DNA of 64,000 bases from Lachnospiraceae bacterium. GTDB taxonomy: Bacteria; Bacillota; Clostridia; Lachnospirales; Lachnospiraceae. The notes beneath the pieces were generated by a model. That model had not been told where the DNA came from and did not search any database. It saw only the letters and a program-made list of their open reading frames with translations. The stretch spans positions 36,439-100,438 of the forward strand of contig JAILCX010000021.1 in the NCBI GenBank assembly GCA_024690205.1, given 5' to 3'. This document shows positions 42,583 through 51,636 of this stretch, piece by piece (position 1 is the stretch's first letter; each line of letters begins with the position of its first letter). Made by a program: the position numbers and the translations under genes.

Positions 42583-44349
42583 ATGAAAGAATTCCTTGAA
42601 CTGATAACAGAAGAGATGCAAAGCGCCTTTGAAAAGGCAGGCTACGACCGTGATCTGGGACGCGTCAGCGTATCAAACCGCCCGGATCTTTGCGAATACC
42701 AGTGTAACGGAGCAATGGCAGGCGCAAAAAAATACGGATGCCCGCCTATTGATATTGCAAACAAAGTGGCAGCTTTACTTGATGGATCCGAAACATTCGA
42801 AAGTGCCGAGGCAGTAATGCCTGGATTCTTAAATCTAAAGCTTAAGAATACGTTTGTTTCAAAGTACATCCTTGATATGTCAAATTCACCGAAGTTCGGA
42901 TATGAAGAGCCCGCCAAAAAAAGTACGATCATCGTGGATTACGGCGGACCGAACGTTGCCAAGGCACTCCACGTGGGACATCTTCGTTCTGCAGTCATAG
43001 GTGAAGCGGTAAAGAGACTATGCGCTTATGCAGGTTATGAAGCCATCGGCGATATCCACATGGGTGACTGGGGCTTGCAGATGGGTCTTGTCATCACGGA
43101 GCTTAAGGAGCGTCATCCCGAACTTCCCTATTTTGATAATGATCACACGGGAGAATATCCCACTGAATCTCCCGTTACGATAGCGGATCTCGGTGTACTC
43201 TACCCTCAGGCGTCCGAAAAATCAAAGAACGATCCCGCATATAAGGAAAAGGCCATGGAAGCAACCTTAAAGCTCCAAAACGGCCATCCCGGATACAGAG
43301 CACTTTGGAGACATATGATGAATGTGTCCGTAAACAACATGAAGAGCATCTATGATTCGCTTGATGTTCATTTTGAATTGTGGAAAGGTGAATCGGATGT
43401 TCAGGATGTCATCCCCGAAATGCTCGGCTACCTTAAAAAGAACGATTACATGCATCTTTCAGAAGGCGCCTGGGTAATAGACGTAAAGGAAGATACGGAT
43501 ACCAAGGAGATGCCTCCTTGCATAGTTATAAAGTCTGACGGAGCATCTTTATACAACACTACAGACCTTGCAACGATAGTTGACCGTGAGCGGAATTACG
43601 ACCTTAAACGTATGATATACCTTACGGACAAAAGGCAGGATCTTTATTTTGAGCAGGTATTCCGTGCAGCAAGAAAAGCAAAACTTGTAAAAGACGAAGT
43701 TGAGCTTTTGCATATCGGATTCGGAACCGTTAACGGAAAAGACGGACACGCCTTTAAGACCAGAGAAGGCGGTGTTATGCGCCTTGAACAGCTTGTAAGC
43801 GATATCAACGAAAAGACATACGAGCGCATTACGGAATCAAGACAAATGCCCGAGGAAGAGGCTCGTGAGATTGCAAAGACAGTAGCTCTTGCAGCTATTA
43901 AATACGGCGATCTTTCAAACCAGGCATCCAAGGATTACATCTTCGATATGGATAAGTTCACATCGTTTGAAGGAGATACGGGCCCGTACATCCTTTATAC
44001 GATCGTCAGGATAAAGTCCATCCTTCAAAGAGTATCCCAGGAAGGGACAGACATTGATAAAGCGAACATCACCGGATGCTTTGAGCCCACCCAAAAAGCA
44101 CTTATGCTGCAGCTTTCAGGTTTTAATGCCATGATCAAAAATGCATATGAAGAGGTTGCTCCAAACAGGATATGCGCCTTTATCTACGAAGCGGCAAACG
44201 CATTTAACCGTTTCTACCACGAAGTAAAGATAGCCACGGAAGAAGATCCCGTCAAAAAGGAAAGCTATATAGGTCTTTTGAAACTCACCAGGGATATTCT
44301 TGAAACTTGTATAGATATTCTCGGATTTTCGGCTCCCGAAAAGATGTAG
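42583..44349 (+). CDS. argS: Arginyl-tRNA synthetase
   Basis: 588 residues, class I. An N-terminal Add-1-type domain (~1-110) is followed by the ATP site with the HIGH-like motif HVGHLRSAVIGE at ~130-141, GDIHMGDWGLQMGLV, and the region KDGHAFKTREGGVMRL standing where KMSKS is replaced. The C-terminal DALR anticodon-binding domain carries the usual SFEGDTGPYILY. The protein attaches arginine to tRNA-Arg and, as known for the family, needs the tRNA for activation. AAGGAAATAAGGA precedes the ATG. No T-box or other leader regulation fits in the 25-base gap from the upstream gene. It converges with the kinase at 44375 with 25 bases between and no obvious terminator. Confidence 0.97.
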   Translation: MKEFLELITEEMQSAFEKAGYDRDLGRVSVSNRPDLCEYQCNGAMAGAKKYGCPPIDIANKVAALLDGSETFESAEAVMPGFLNLKLKNTFVSKYILDMSNSPKFGYEEPAKKSTIIVDYGGPNVAKALHVGHLRSAVIGEAVKRLCAYAGYEAIGDIHMGDWGLQMGLVITELKERHPELPYFDNDHTGEYPTESPVTIADLGVLYPQASEKSKNDPAYKEKAMEATLKLQNGHPGYRALWRHMMNVSVNNMKSIYDSLDVHFELWKGESDVQDVIPEMLGYLKKNDYMHLSEGAWVIDVKEDTDTKEMPPCIVIKSDGASLYNTTDLATIVDRERNYDLKRMIYLTDKRQDLYFEQVFRAARKAKLVKDEVELLHIGFGTVNGKDGHAFKTREGGVMRLEQLVSDINEKTYERITESRQMPEEEAREIAKTVALAAIKYGDLSNQASKDYIFDMDKFTSFEGDTGPYILYTIVRIKSILQRVSQEGTDIDKANITGCFEPTQKALMLQLSGFNAMIKNAYEEVAPNRICAFIYEAANAFNRFYHEVKIATEEDPVKKESYIGLLKLTRDILETCIDILGFSAPEKM

Positions 44350-44374
44350 GAAGCCGATCGGAACACAAAAAGAT

Positions 44375-46054
44375 TTATGCCTGTTCTCCTTTATCGAGAG
44401 CAGGCACTTTTATTTTGGACATAGTTTCTTTCATGCCCTTGTAATCACGCTTTTCAAAATCGCTCTTCAGGCTGTTGAAAACACCCTGGTAATCTCCGGG
44501 GAAGCCGTAACGGTCCAAAGCTCCGAGCATGCTCTTTAATGCCTCTTCATTCTCGGACATTACATATTCCCTAAGATGGGCAAACAATCCCATGATCTGG
44601 TCTCTTGCTATGACGCCTTCTTTTTTCGTTTCATCCGACAGCTCGATCTTTCCTTCAGGCAGGAACTGTATAATGGTCTCCTCCAAAGTTTCGGGTTTTA
44701 CGGGCTTTGATAAATATCCGGTAAAGCCCATTGAAAGATACTTTTCACGTGATTCCGAAAGCGCATCGGCGGTAAGTGCGATTATCGGAACGCCTTTTCT
44801 TATTCCGCCTTTGTTAATGCGGTCAAGCACTTCATCTCCACCCATTCCGGGCATTCTGATATCAAGGAAGATAATATCGTATGTATTATCCCTTACAAGT
44901 TCAAGACATGAAGGACCGTCCATCGCCGTATCGATGGTAAGGCCGGTGTTCTTTAGCAATCCCGTAATAACGGTAAGGTTAGTCCTTGTATCATCAACGA
45001 CAAGGATCCTGGCATTAGGTGCCTTAAACCTTCCCTGGTATTTTCCACGCCTGCGGACAGGTCTTTGATACTCTCCGATAAGCGTCTGGCCGACTTTCTT
45101 TTGAGGAACGACCACGCTGAATGTTGATCCTTTGCCGTATTCGGATTCAAAGGATATGGTTCCGTTCATCTTTCCGACCAGCATCTTTGAAATGGTCAGT
45201 CCGAGTCCCGTACCTTCTATGTTGATGTTACTCGCCATATCGACACGTCTGAACTTCTCAAAAAGAAGCTGCTTATCTTCGTCCTTTATTCCCTTTCCGG
45301 TATCGATAACATCAACCAGCATAGCACCTGCGTTCTCGTCCCAGTTCATGTTCATCGTAACGGAACCTTTGTCGGTATATTTGACCGCATTGGTCAAAAG
45401 GTTAATGATGATCTGCTGTACCCTGTTCTTATCACCGTATAATACGGCAGGAATGTTATCCGCAACATTAACAACATATTCAAGGCTCTTGCCTTTTGCC
45501 CTGACTGCGATCATATTGTTTAAGTCATTTACAAGTGCTGCGGTCTCATACTCTTTTTCATAAAGATCGATCTTGCCGGATTCGATCTTGGAAAAATCAA
45601 GGATATCGTTTATCAGGAAAAGAAGCGTTTCGCCGGCACTTTTTATATCATCGGCATATTCTGCTATCTCGTCCTGGTCCGTTTCGCGTATTATGATCTC
45701 ATTCATTCCGAGGATAGAGTTTATGGGCGTTCTTATCTCATGCGACATATTGGCAAGGAAATCGGTCTTTGCCCTGTTGGCCTCTTCTGCCGACTCCACA
45801 AGCTTTGCTTCTATCTCAAGGTCATCCCTTTTATGGTTTATTATCTCGATTATCGTTACGGAAATTAAGATGATAACAGCCAGCAGCAGCATAACCGTCG
45901 CAAAACTGAAATTGATGACTTTTTGGAAATCATAAGAACGAGTCATCAGAAGGTATCTGCCATAAAGCCCGACACCCAATATAACAAGATACAGGATCGT
46001 GAAAAAAACCACTATGTAGTTCTTCGTTTTTCTCTTTTTAGGTGATTTATCCAT
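44375..46054 (-). CDS. Hybrid histidine kinase
   Basis: 559 residues. Two membrane helices (~13-35 and ~50-72) have only a ~15-residue loop between them, so there is hardly any external sensor. HisKA has H105 in ANMSHEIRTPINS. HATPase (~205-318) has NLLTNAVKYT, DTGKGI and GTGLGLTISKML. A receiver (~347-465) has acceptor D398 in IIFLDIRMPGMGG and K450. The C-terminal ~95 residues are helical and HPt-sized, but I see no HALK-type His motif. It is an orphan, transcribed alone from an AT-rich upstream region with a TATTAT box, and resembles the kinases at 18287 and 20987 in its core. Confidence 0.92.
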   Translation of the reverse strand: MDKSPKKRKTKNYIVVFFTILYLVILGVGLYGRYLLMTRSYDFQKVINFSFATVMLLLAVIILISVTIIEIINHKRDDLEIEAKLVESAEEANRAKTDFLANMSHEIRTPINSILGMNEIIIRETDQDEIAEYADDIKSAGETLLFLINDILDFSKIESGKIDLYEKEYETAALVNDLNNMIAVRAKGKSLEYVVNVADNIPAVLYGDKNRVQQIIINLLTNAVKYTDKGSVTMNMNWDENAGAMLVDVIDTGKGIKDEDKQLLFEKFRRVDMASNINIEGTGLGLTISKMLVGKMNGTISFESEYGKGSTFSVVVPQKKVGQTLIGEYQRPVRRRGKYQGRFKAPNARILVVDDTRTNLTVITGLLKNTGLTIDTAMDGPSCLELVRDNTYDIIFLDIRMPGMGGDEVLDRINKGGIRKGVPIIALTADALSESREKYLSMGFTGYLSKPVKPETLEETIIQFLPEGKIELSDETKKEGVIARDQIMGLFAHLREYVMSENEEALKSMLGALDRYGFPGDYQGVFNSLKSDFEKRDYKGMKETMSKIKVPALDKGEQA

Positions 46055-46127
46055 GAAGCTCCCTGTGTTTACTTAATAATACTGTTTTTTATTTGAAATG
46101 AAAAGATAAAACGATATAAAAGAACTG

Positions 46128-46808
46128 TCATCTTTTAGAGAATTCACATCCGCAATAATTCTGCCGGTAGAGATCATATCTTGCGGAAAGCTCGATAGAA
46201 TGGGCAAATCCGTTACATTTCTTAAAGTCGGACGGCATCCACATAGGTGCATTATAACCTGTTTTCTGATCCTTATCCTTTATATCACAAAGTTCGGAAG
46301 CGACCTTTTCCCCTGTATAATTGATAAGCTCAGCATTTTTCATCGGGCTTATCGTCAATGTAGTGGTAAAAAAGTCAAACCTCTCCCTAAAGGCCAGCTC
46401 TCCCGTTTTATAAAGACGCAGGTAAAAACACCTTTCACACCTGCTGCCTCCTTCGGGAGCATTTTCATGTCCCCTCACGGCTTCATAGAAACGATCTTTA
46501 TCATATTCGCCCTCGATGAACTTGATCTTTATCCTCTCGGATTCCCTAACGGACCAATCGGGAACAAAACCGTCCTCGTTCAACATATCGATGAGCCTTT
46601 TTTGCTCAAGGACCCTGTGACGGTATTCATCCTCGTCGGTGATGTTCGGATTATAGTAAAAGACCGTTATGTCAAAATATGAACTCAGGTAAGTAAGTAC
46701 ATAAGAACTGCAGGGCGCACAGCATGAATGAAGGAGCAACCGTTTTTTTAGATTGCTCTCATCAGCTATGAGTTTTTCAAGTTCCTTTTGATAGTTCCTT
46801 TTTTCCAT
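46128..46808 (-). CDS. queH: Epoxyqueuosine reductase QueH
   Basis: 226 residues. It reduces epoxyqueuosine to queuosine in tRNA, the cobalamin-independent alternative to QueG. Signature Cys are present: LLHSCCAPCSSYV at ~25-37 (adjacent CC and CxxC), YYNPNITDEDEY, RCERCFYLRL (CxxC) and a C-terminal YCGCEFS. The paired Cys carry an iron-sulfur cluster and second metal in the characterised family. The start codon overlaps the YczE-like gene's stop (TGATG), with GAGGAC as ribosome site, so it is the last gene of the ilvE-iorAB-paaK transcript, although its job is unrelated. Confidence 0.92.
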   Translation of the reverse strand: MEKRNYQKELEKLIADESNLKKRLLLHSCCAPCSSYVLTYLSSYFDITVFYYNPNITDEDEYRHRVLEQKRLIDMLNEDGFVPDWSVRESERIKIKFIEGEYDKDRFYEAVRGHENAPEGGSRCERCFYLRLYKTGELAFRERFDFFTTTLTISPMKNAELINYTGEKVASELCDIKDKDQKTGYNAPMWMPSDFKKCNGFAHSIELSARYDLYRQNYCGCEFSKR

Positions 46809-47485
46809 CAGTCCTCAAGCTTTAATATCTTATTAATGGCTTTTGCCATCCAGTCGATAACGGGCCCCAGGGATACAACCATAAGGATCGTTATGACCCC
46901 GGCCTCTCCTCCGAGCAAAAGCGCAACAACGGTAAAGAAGGCATCAAATCCTATCCTTACCGCCTTAAACGGAAGTTCTCTTTTAAAAAGCTTTGAAAGC
47001 TTTTCCTGTATGATATAGGGAAGCACATCATAGGCCGATGCTCCAAGTCCGGAATTAATATATAATGCAACGGCTATAACGAATATGAAAACGAAGATGA
47101 GCATCACGATTATCCTTACGACAAGGCTATCAAGCGTCGTGATATGGAGAATATTCTGGGTAAACCAGGTCGTAAAATCCGCCATATACCCGACTACCAG
47201 CATGTTTCCAATCGTCCCGATGCCAAGCTTTGAATAGTCAAAACATATGACGATCGCAAAAAGAACAACGGCTATGATGACCTGGACATGGCCGAACTGC
47301 AATCCGGTCTTTGCGGATATTCCGTAGTTCATGGCCGAGCACGGATCTGTTCCCAGATGTGTCAGCTTAAGCACGGAAACACAGATACCCATCACGGCAA
47401 CCCCGACGAGCATCAATATCATTCTCTTTATAAAGGGCTTCTTAAAAAGAAGCCCTTTCAATTCATCCTTTGTAAGTTTTTTCAT
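46808..47485 (-). CDS. YczE/YitT-like integral membrane protein
   Basis: 225 residues with five to six membrane helices: an N-terminal FIKRMILMLVGVAVMGICVS, then THLGTDPCSAMNYGIS, IGTIGNMLVVGYMADF and INSGLGASAYDVLPY. The repeated G-x-G-x-(D/S) loops are characteristic of the YczE/DUF6198 membrane family, which has no firmly known transport role. The start overlaps the ACT gene's stop by one base (TAATG). Its place between an ACT domain protein and queH in the IorAB operon suggests an uptake or export link, which is guesswork. Confidence 0.85.
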   Translation of the reverse strand: MKKLTKDELKGLLFKKPFIKRMILMLVGVAVMGICVSVLKLTHLGTDPCSAMNYGISAKTGLQFGHVQVIIAVVLFAIVICFDYSKLGIGTIGNMLVVGYMADFTTWFTQNILHITTLDSLVVRIIVMLIFVFIFVIAVALYINSGLGASAYDVLPYIIQEKLSKLFKRELPFKAVRIGFDAFFTVVALLLGGEAGVITILMVVSLGPVIDWMAKAINKILKLED

Positions 47486-47901
47486 TAAAAAAGATCTCCG
47501 TCCGTAAAGAAACCGAATCCGGCATCCTTAAGTGCCTTGACGGCTCCTTCAGTGTCTGAAGGCTTTATGACTATCGCGGCTTCATCCGTCCTCGTGCATA
47601 ATGCATAAAGATATTCAACGTTTATGTTTGCTTTTGATACGGCACTTAACGCATCATGCAATGAGCCGACAACATGTGGCATCTTTACTGCTATAACATC
47701 CGAAAGATGAGCGGAAAATCCTTCTTTTTGAAGAGCGTTTTTTCCTTTTTCAACATCGTTGACGATAAGACGGAGCATTCCGTACTCTGCGGTATCTGCA
47801 ACACTCATCGAAATGATGTTTATTCCCTCTTCCTTTAATATTCTTAATGCCTCTTCAAGGCGTCCTTCCCTGTTTTCAAGAAATACCGATAATTGCTTCA
47901 T
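47485..47901 (-). CDS. Tandem ACT domain protein
   Basis: 138 residues consisting of two ACT domains: ~1-68 (QLSVFLENREGRLEEALRIL, NIISMSVADT) and ~69-138 (VVGSLHDALSAVSKANINVEY). ACT domains bind amino acids. Small stand-alone pairs of this type usually accompany phenylacetate-CoA ligase and IorAB genes, as here, and probably sense an aromatic or branched amino acid. The frame also opens at a TTG 18 bases upstream, but AAGGGGG sits inside that extension five bases before ATG 47901, fixing the start. The gap to paaK is 10 bases. Confidence 0.92.
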   Translation of the reverse strand: MKQLSVFLENREGRLEEALRILKEEGINIISMSVADTAEYGMLRLIVNDVEKGKNALQKEGFSAHLSDVIAVKMPHVVGSLHDALSAVSKANINVEYLYALCTRTDEAAIVIKPSDTEGAVKALKDAGFGFFTDGDLF

Positions 47902-47911
47902 AAAAACCCCC

Positions 47912-49210
47912 TTATACAAGCTTTCTGTTGTCTATTACATGCTTTGACTTTCCTTCAAACCGCTCAAGTGTCTTGGGCTCAACAAGCTTTACTTTGACTG
48001 CAAGACCTATAGCCATCTGAATGGTACGTGCTATCTGCTTTGAAAGGTTTTCAAGTTCCTTTATCTGATCCGAGAAGAATCTTTCTTCGACTTCGACCTG
48101 TACCTCCAAAGTATCGAGGTTATTTACTCTGTCGACGATCATCATGTAATGAGGTGTTGTTCCGCTCATCTCAAGCAATGCTGCTTCTATCTGTGAAGGG
48201 AACACATTGACTCCCCTTATTATGAGCATGTCATCGGATCTTCCCTTGAAACGGCTTATCCTTGCTGATGTTCTGCCACAGTCACACTTATCATACGAGA
48301 TCGAAGTAAGGTCCTTGGTCCTGTATCTTAAAAGCGGCAGTCCTTCTTTGGTAAGAGTTGTAAACACCAGTTCTCCCGGCTGATTAGCATCAAGCGGATC
48401 AAGTGTCTCGGGATCTATTATCTCGGGAAGGAAATGATCCTCAGCTACATGAAGTCCCTGATGGAATTCACAGTCGCAGGCAACACCCGGTCCCATAACC
48501 TCGGAAAGACCGTAGATATCATGAGCCTTGATCTGGAGTTTTTCTTCGATCTGAAGTCTCATCGCTTCGGTCCAGGGCTCAGCTCCGCAGATCGCACTCT
48601 TTAACTTGATGCTTCCAAGGAGTCCCTCATTTTCAAGAGTTTCCGCTATATGAAGAAGGTATGACGGAGTGCAGGCAATTGCCGTGGTTCCGAAATCGTT
48701 CATCATAGTAATGAGTTTTTTGGTATTTCCGGTGCTTTGTGGAACTACCGTAGCTCCCACATATTCGGCACCGTAGTGTGCACCCAGTCCTCCGGTGAAA
48801 AGACCGTATCCGTATGCAACCTGGATGATGTCACCCTTTCCGACACCTGCCATGGTGAGCGCTCTTGCGACACACTCCTGCCATATTTCAATATCACGTC
48901 TTGTATATCCTACGACCGTTGCTTTTCCGGTCGTTCCGCTTGATGCATGAACTCTTACTATCTCGCTCATCGGAGTGGCAAAAAGGCCGAAAGGATAAGT
49001 ATCCCTCAGATCATCCTTTGTGGTGTAGGGAAGCTTATATACATCCTCCACACCTTTTATATCACCGGGTTCAACTCCGGCGCTTTGCATCTTTTTCCTG
49101 TAAAACTCAACGTTGTGATAAACTCTTTCGACCTGTTTGACAAGTCTTTTGCTTTGAAGGTGCATGAGTTCATCACGACTCATACACTCCTTTGCTTCAT
49201 TCCAGATCAT
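47912..49210 (-). CDS. paaK: Phenylacetate-CoA ligase family protein
   Basis: 432 residues, adenylate-forming enzyme. The ATP loop is [15 protein letters not shown] at ~92-106, with [46 protein letters not shown], and the C-terminal hinge [20 protein letters not shown]. It activates an aryl-acetate (phenylacetate, indoleacetate) to its CoA thioester using ATP, or may run in reverse to save ATP when IorAB makes the aryl-acetyl-CoA. Immediately downstream of iorB and upstream of the ACT gene, the usual arrangement in anaerobes. A 26-base hairpin separates it from iorB (49258-49283). Confidence 0.95.
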   Translation of the reverse strand: MIWNEAKECMSRDELMHLQSKRLVKQVERVYHNVEFYRKKMQSAGVEPGDIKGVEDVYKLPYTTKDDLRDTYPFGLFATPMSEIVRVHASSGTTGKATVVGYTRRDIEIWQECVARALTMAGVGKGDIIQVAYGYGLFTGGLGAHYGAEYVGATVVPQSTGNTKKLITMMNDFGTTAIACTPSYLLHIAETLENEGLLGSIKLKSAICGAEPWTEAMRLQIEEKLQIKAHDIYGLSEVMGPGVACDCEFHQGLHVAEDHFLPEIIDPETLDPLDANQPGELVFTTLTKEGLPLLRYRTKDLTSISYDKCDCGRTSARISRFKGRSDDMLIIRGVNVFPSQIEAALLEMSGTTPHYMMIVDRVNNLDTLEVQVEVEERFFSDQIKELENLSKQIARTIQMAIGLAVKVKLVEPKTLERFEGKSKHVIDNRKLV

Positions 49211-49257
49211 AAAAAAAACCTCTCTTTCTCAAAAACAGACTTTAAGTAACCTGAATC

Positions 49258-49283
49258 GCCTTCACGGAAATTTCCGCGAAGGC
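49258..49283 (-). repeat. Intercistronic hairpin between iorB and paaK
   Basis: GCCTTC-A-CGGAAATTTCCG-C-GAAGGC: 13-base arms with a single mismatch and no separate loop, touching the iorB stop codon. It has no T-tract, so mRNA processing or 3'-end protection of iorAB is more likely than termination. Confidence 0.5.
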
Positions 49284-49855
49284 TACATAAAGTCGAATCC
49301 GAGATTAAAGGCTTTTACGTTTATATCCACAGTCTTTGGTTTTACTGTTTCTTTGATGACTTCAACCCACATATCGCGGTCAAAATCCATTCTCTTTGCG
49401 GCAACACCTATGATTATCGTGTTAAATACTCTGGCATTACCGAGCTTTATTGCTTCTTCCTTGGCATCAAGGCTTATAACCTTGTACTTCTTTGAAAGAT
49501 CTTCGATTATGTTTTCGGGATATTTTGCGGCACCTATCGCAACCGGCATGGGATCCATCCTTACATCGTTGACGATGAGTACTCCGTCTTTTTTAAGAAA
49601 ATGCGCATATCGAAGTGCCTCCAGCCTTTCAAAAGCGATAAGCACATCGGCGCATCCTTCCTCGACGATAGGCTCTGCAACGTTATCTCCGTATCGCACG
49701 TAAGTAACGACCGATCCGCCTCTTTGAGCCATTCCGTGAACTTCGGATATCTTGACATCATATCCGGCTTTTCTCGTCATATTTCCCAGTATTCTGCTGG
49801 TAAGCAAAGTGCCCTGTCCTCCGACACCTACTATCATAATGTTTTTGGTTTCCAT
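49283..49855 (-). CDS. iorB: Indolepyruvate:ferredoxin oxidoreductase, beta subunit
   Basis: 190 residues from ATG 49855. Gamma-domain type pyruvate-ferredoxin oxidoreductase subunit: IMIVGVGGQGTLLTSRILG at ~5-23, SEVHGMAQRGGSV, and a terminal KAFNLGFDF. With IorA it converts arylpyruvates to aryl-acetyl-CoA, reducing ferredoxin. The open frame extends 27 codons upstream into iorA's 3' end. AAGGA eight bases before ATG 49855 and family alignment favour the short form, which leaves a 14-base gap to iorA. Confidence 0.94.
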   Translation of the reverse strand: METKNIMIVGVGGQGTLLTSRILGNMTRKAGYDVKISEVHGMAQRGGSVVTYVRYGDNVAEPIVEEGCADVLIAFERLEALRYAHFLKKDGVLIVNDVRMDPMPVAIGAAKYPENIIEDLSKKYKVISLDAKEEAIKLGNARVFNTIIIGVAAKRMDFDRDMWVEVIKETVKPKTVDINVKAFNLGFDFM

Positions 49856-49869
49856 GAAATGTTTCCTTA

Positions 49870-51624
49870 TTAATTCTCCGTAAGTGTTATCGCACCGAAG
49901 GGGCAGCACTGCAGGCAGTGTGAACATCCGTTGCACATGGTCGGATCTATCTGTGCAAAGCCGTCCTTGTCCTTATGGATCGCAGGGCAGGCCGACTGCA
50001 TACACATTCCGCACTTTTTGCATTTTTCAGTATCTACCTTGCACTTTCCTTTGGGAACAAAGTCCTTATGGAGAGCACAAAGCGATTTTGCGATGATAAC
50101 CGAAACAGCATCTCTTGCCGTTTCTTCTTTAATGACTTCCTCAAGCTTTTTCATGTCGAAAGCATCAACTTCGACAACATGCTCTATACCCATAGCCTTG
50201 CAAAGGTTATAGATATCGATCATGTATGTATCATCGCCCATTAAGGTCTTTCCCGTAGCGGCATGATCCTGGTGTCCCGTCATTCCGGTCGTGGAATTAT
50301 CCATGATAATGACGGTTCCGGTGGCCTTGTTGTAGACCATGTTCATCAGTGAGTTTACACCTGTGTGAAGGAAAGTTGAGTCTCCTATACAGGCAACCCA
50401 GTCCTTTACATACTCGCTTCCCTTGGCCTTTTCAAGTCCGTGGAGAGTTGAGATCGAAGAGCCCATGCAGACTGATGTTTCAACGACTTCAAGAGGCGCC
50501 ACCGCTCCGAGGGTATAGCATCCGATATCACCGGCTGCATGCTTTTTAAGCTTCTTTAAAACATGATATACAGATCTGTGAGGACAGCCCGGACAAAGAA
50601 TGGGCGGTCTTGCAGGAACATCCGCGGCAGGCTCGATATCAAGTTCCTGCTTTAGGATGGCCTTTCTTAACATATTTGCGGAATACTCTCCCTGAACGGT
50701 AAGTATCTCTTTTCCTATGCACTTTATGCCCCAGCTTTTAACCTGTTCTTCGATAACGGGTTCAAGTTCCTCTACTATGTAAAGGGTATCAACCTTTGAC
50801 GCGAACTCCTCTATGAGCTTTTTCGGAAGAGGATGCACCAGGCCAAGCTTTAATACCGAAGCATCGGGAAGAACCTCCTTTACGTACTGATAAGGGATTC
50901 CCGAGGTGATGACTCCTATCTTTTTGTCGTTGTATTCGACTCTGTTAAGGTCAAGATCGTACCCGTCGTCACTTAGCTTTTTCATTCTCTGCTCGACTAT
51001 AAGGTGACGGGCTTTTGCCATTGCAGGCATCATGACATTCTTACGTATGTTCTTTTCGTAGGGTTTGTCGGGGATATCCTGTCTTTCTTCAAGATTCACA
51101 AGGCACTGTGAATGTGCAAGCCTCGTGGTCGTCCTTATCATGACGGGAGTATCGTATTTTTCGGATATCTCAAAAGCCCTTTTCGTAAAGACTCTTGCTT
51201 CCTCCGAATCGGAAGGTTCTATAACGGGAACCATGGCGGCACGTGCCACCATACGGCTGTCCTGTTCATTCTGTGAGCTGTAAAGACCGGGGTCATCTGC
51301 GGCAACTATTACAAGTCCTCCGTTAACTCCGGAATAAGCGATCGTATAAAGAGGATCGGATGCAACATTGACACCCACGTGTTTCATGGATGCCATTGCC
51401 CTTACTCCGTGAAACGATGCCCCGATGGCAACTTCCATTGCGACCTTTTCATTAGGTGACCATTCGCAGTACAGTTCATCTTTATATTGTACGAGGTTCT
51501 CGGATATCTCCGTACTCGGAGTTCCCGGATAAGCAGCCGAAACCTTGACTCCGGCTTCGTATGCTCCTCTGGCTATGGCAGCATTGCCAAGCATTATCTG
51601 CTGTGTGTCAGCCATTTTCGACAT
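49870..51624 (-). CDS. iorA: Indolepyruvate:ferredoxin oxidoreductase, alpha subunit
   Basis: 584 residues. The pyrimidine-binding part comes first (GNAAIARGAYEAGVKVSAAYPGTP at 13-36, in two motifs GNAAIARGA and AAYPGTPSTE). The thiamine-diphosphate part follows (CPGCPHRSVYHVL, GDSTFLHTGVNSL, DNSTTGMTGHQDH). The C-terminal ferredoxin domain has two 4Fe-4S sites (CKKCGMCMQSACP, CNGCSHCLQCCPFG). It oxidatively decarboxylates arylpyruvates from Trp, Phe and Tyr transamination. It follows ilvE by 12 bases, which could supply the 2-oxoacid. GGAAGG precedes the ATG. Confidence 0.96.
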   Translation of the reverse strand: MSKMADTQQIMLGNAAIARGAYEAGVKVSAAYPGTPSTEISENLVQYKDELYCEWSPNEKVAMEVAIGASFHGVRAMASMKHVGVNVASDPLYTIAYSGVNGGLVIVAADDPGLYSSQNEQDSRMVARAAMVPVIEPSDSEEARVFTKRAFEISEKYDTPVMIRTTTRLAHSQCLVNLEERQDIPDKPYEKNIRKNVMMPAMAKARHLIVEQRMKKLSDDGYDLDLNRVEYNDKKIGVITSGIPYQYVKEVLPDASVLKLGLVHPLPKKLIEEFASKVDTLYIVEELEPVIEEQVKSWGIKCIGKEILTVQGEYSANMLRKAILKQELDIEPAADVPARPPILCPGCPHRSVYHVLKKLKKHAAGDIGCYTLGAVAPLEVVETSVCMGSSISTLHGLEKAKGSEYVKDWVACIGDSTFLHTGVNSLMNMVYNKATGTVIIMDNSTTGMTGHQDHAATGKTLMGDDTYMIDIYNLCKAMGIEHVVEVDAFDMKKLEEVIKEETARDAVSVIIAKSLCALHKDFVPKGKCKVDTEKCKKCGMCMQSACPAIHKDKDGFAQIDPTMCNGCSHCLQCCPFGAITLTEN

Positions 51625-51636
51625 AAACTACCTTCC

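Noticed and set aside
47902..47919. TTG-started six-codon extension of the ACT protein
   Set aside because: It contains the AAGGGGG ribosome site for ATG 47901.
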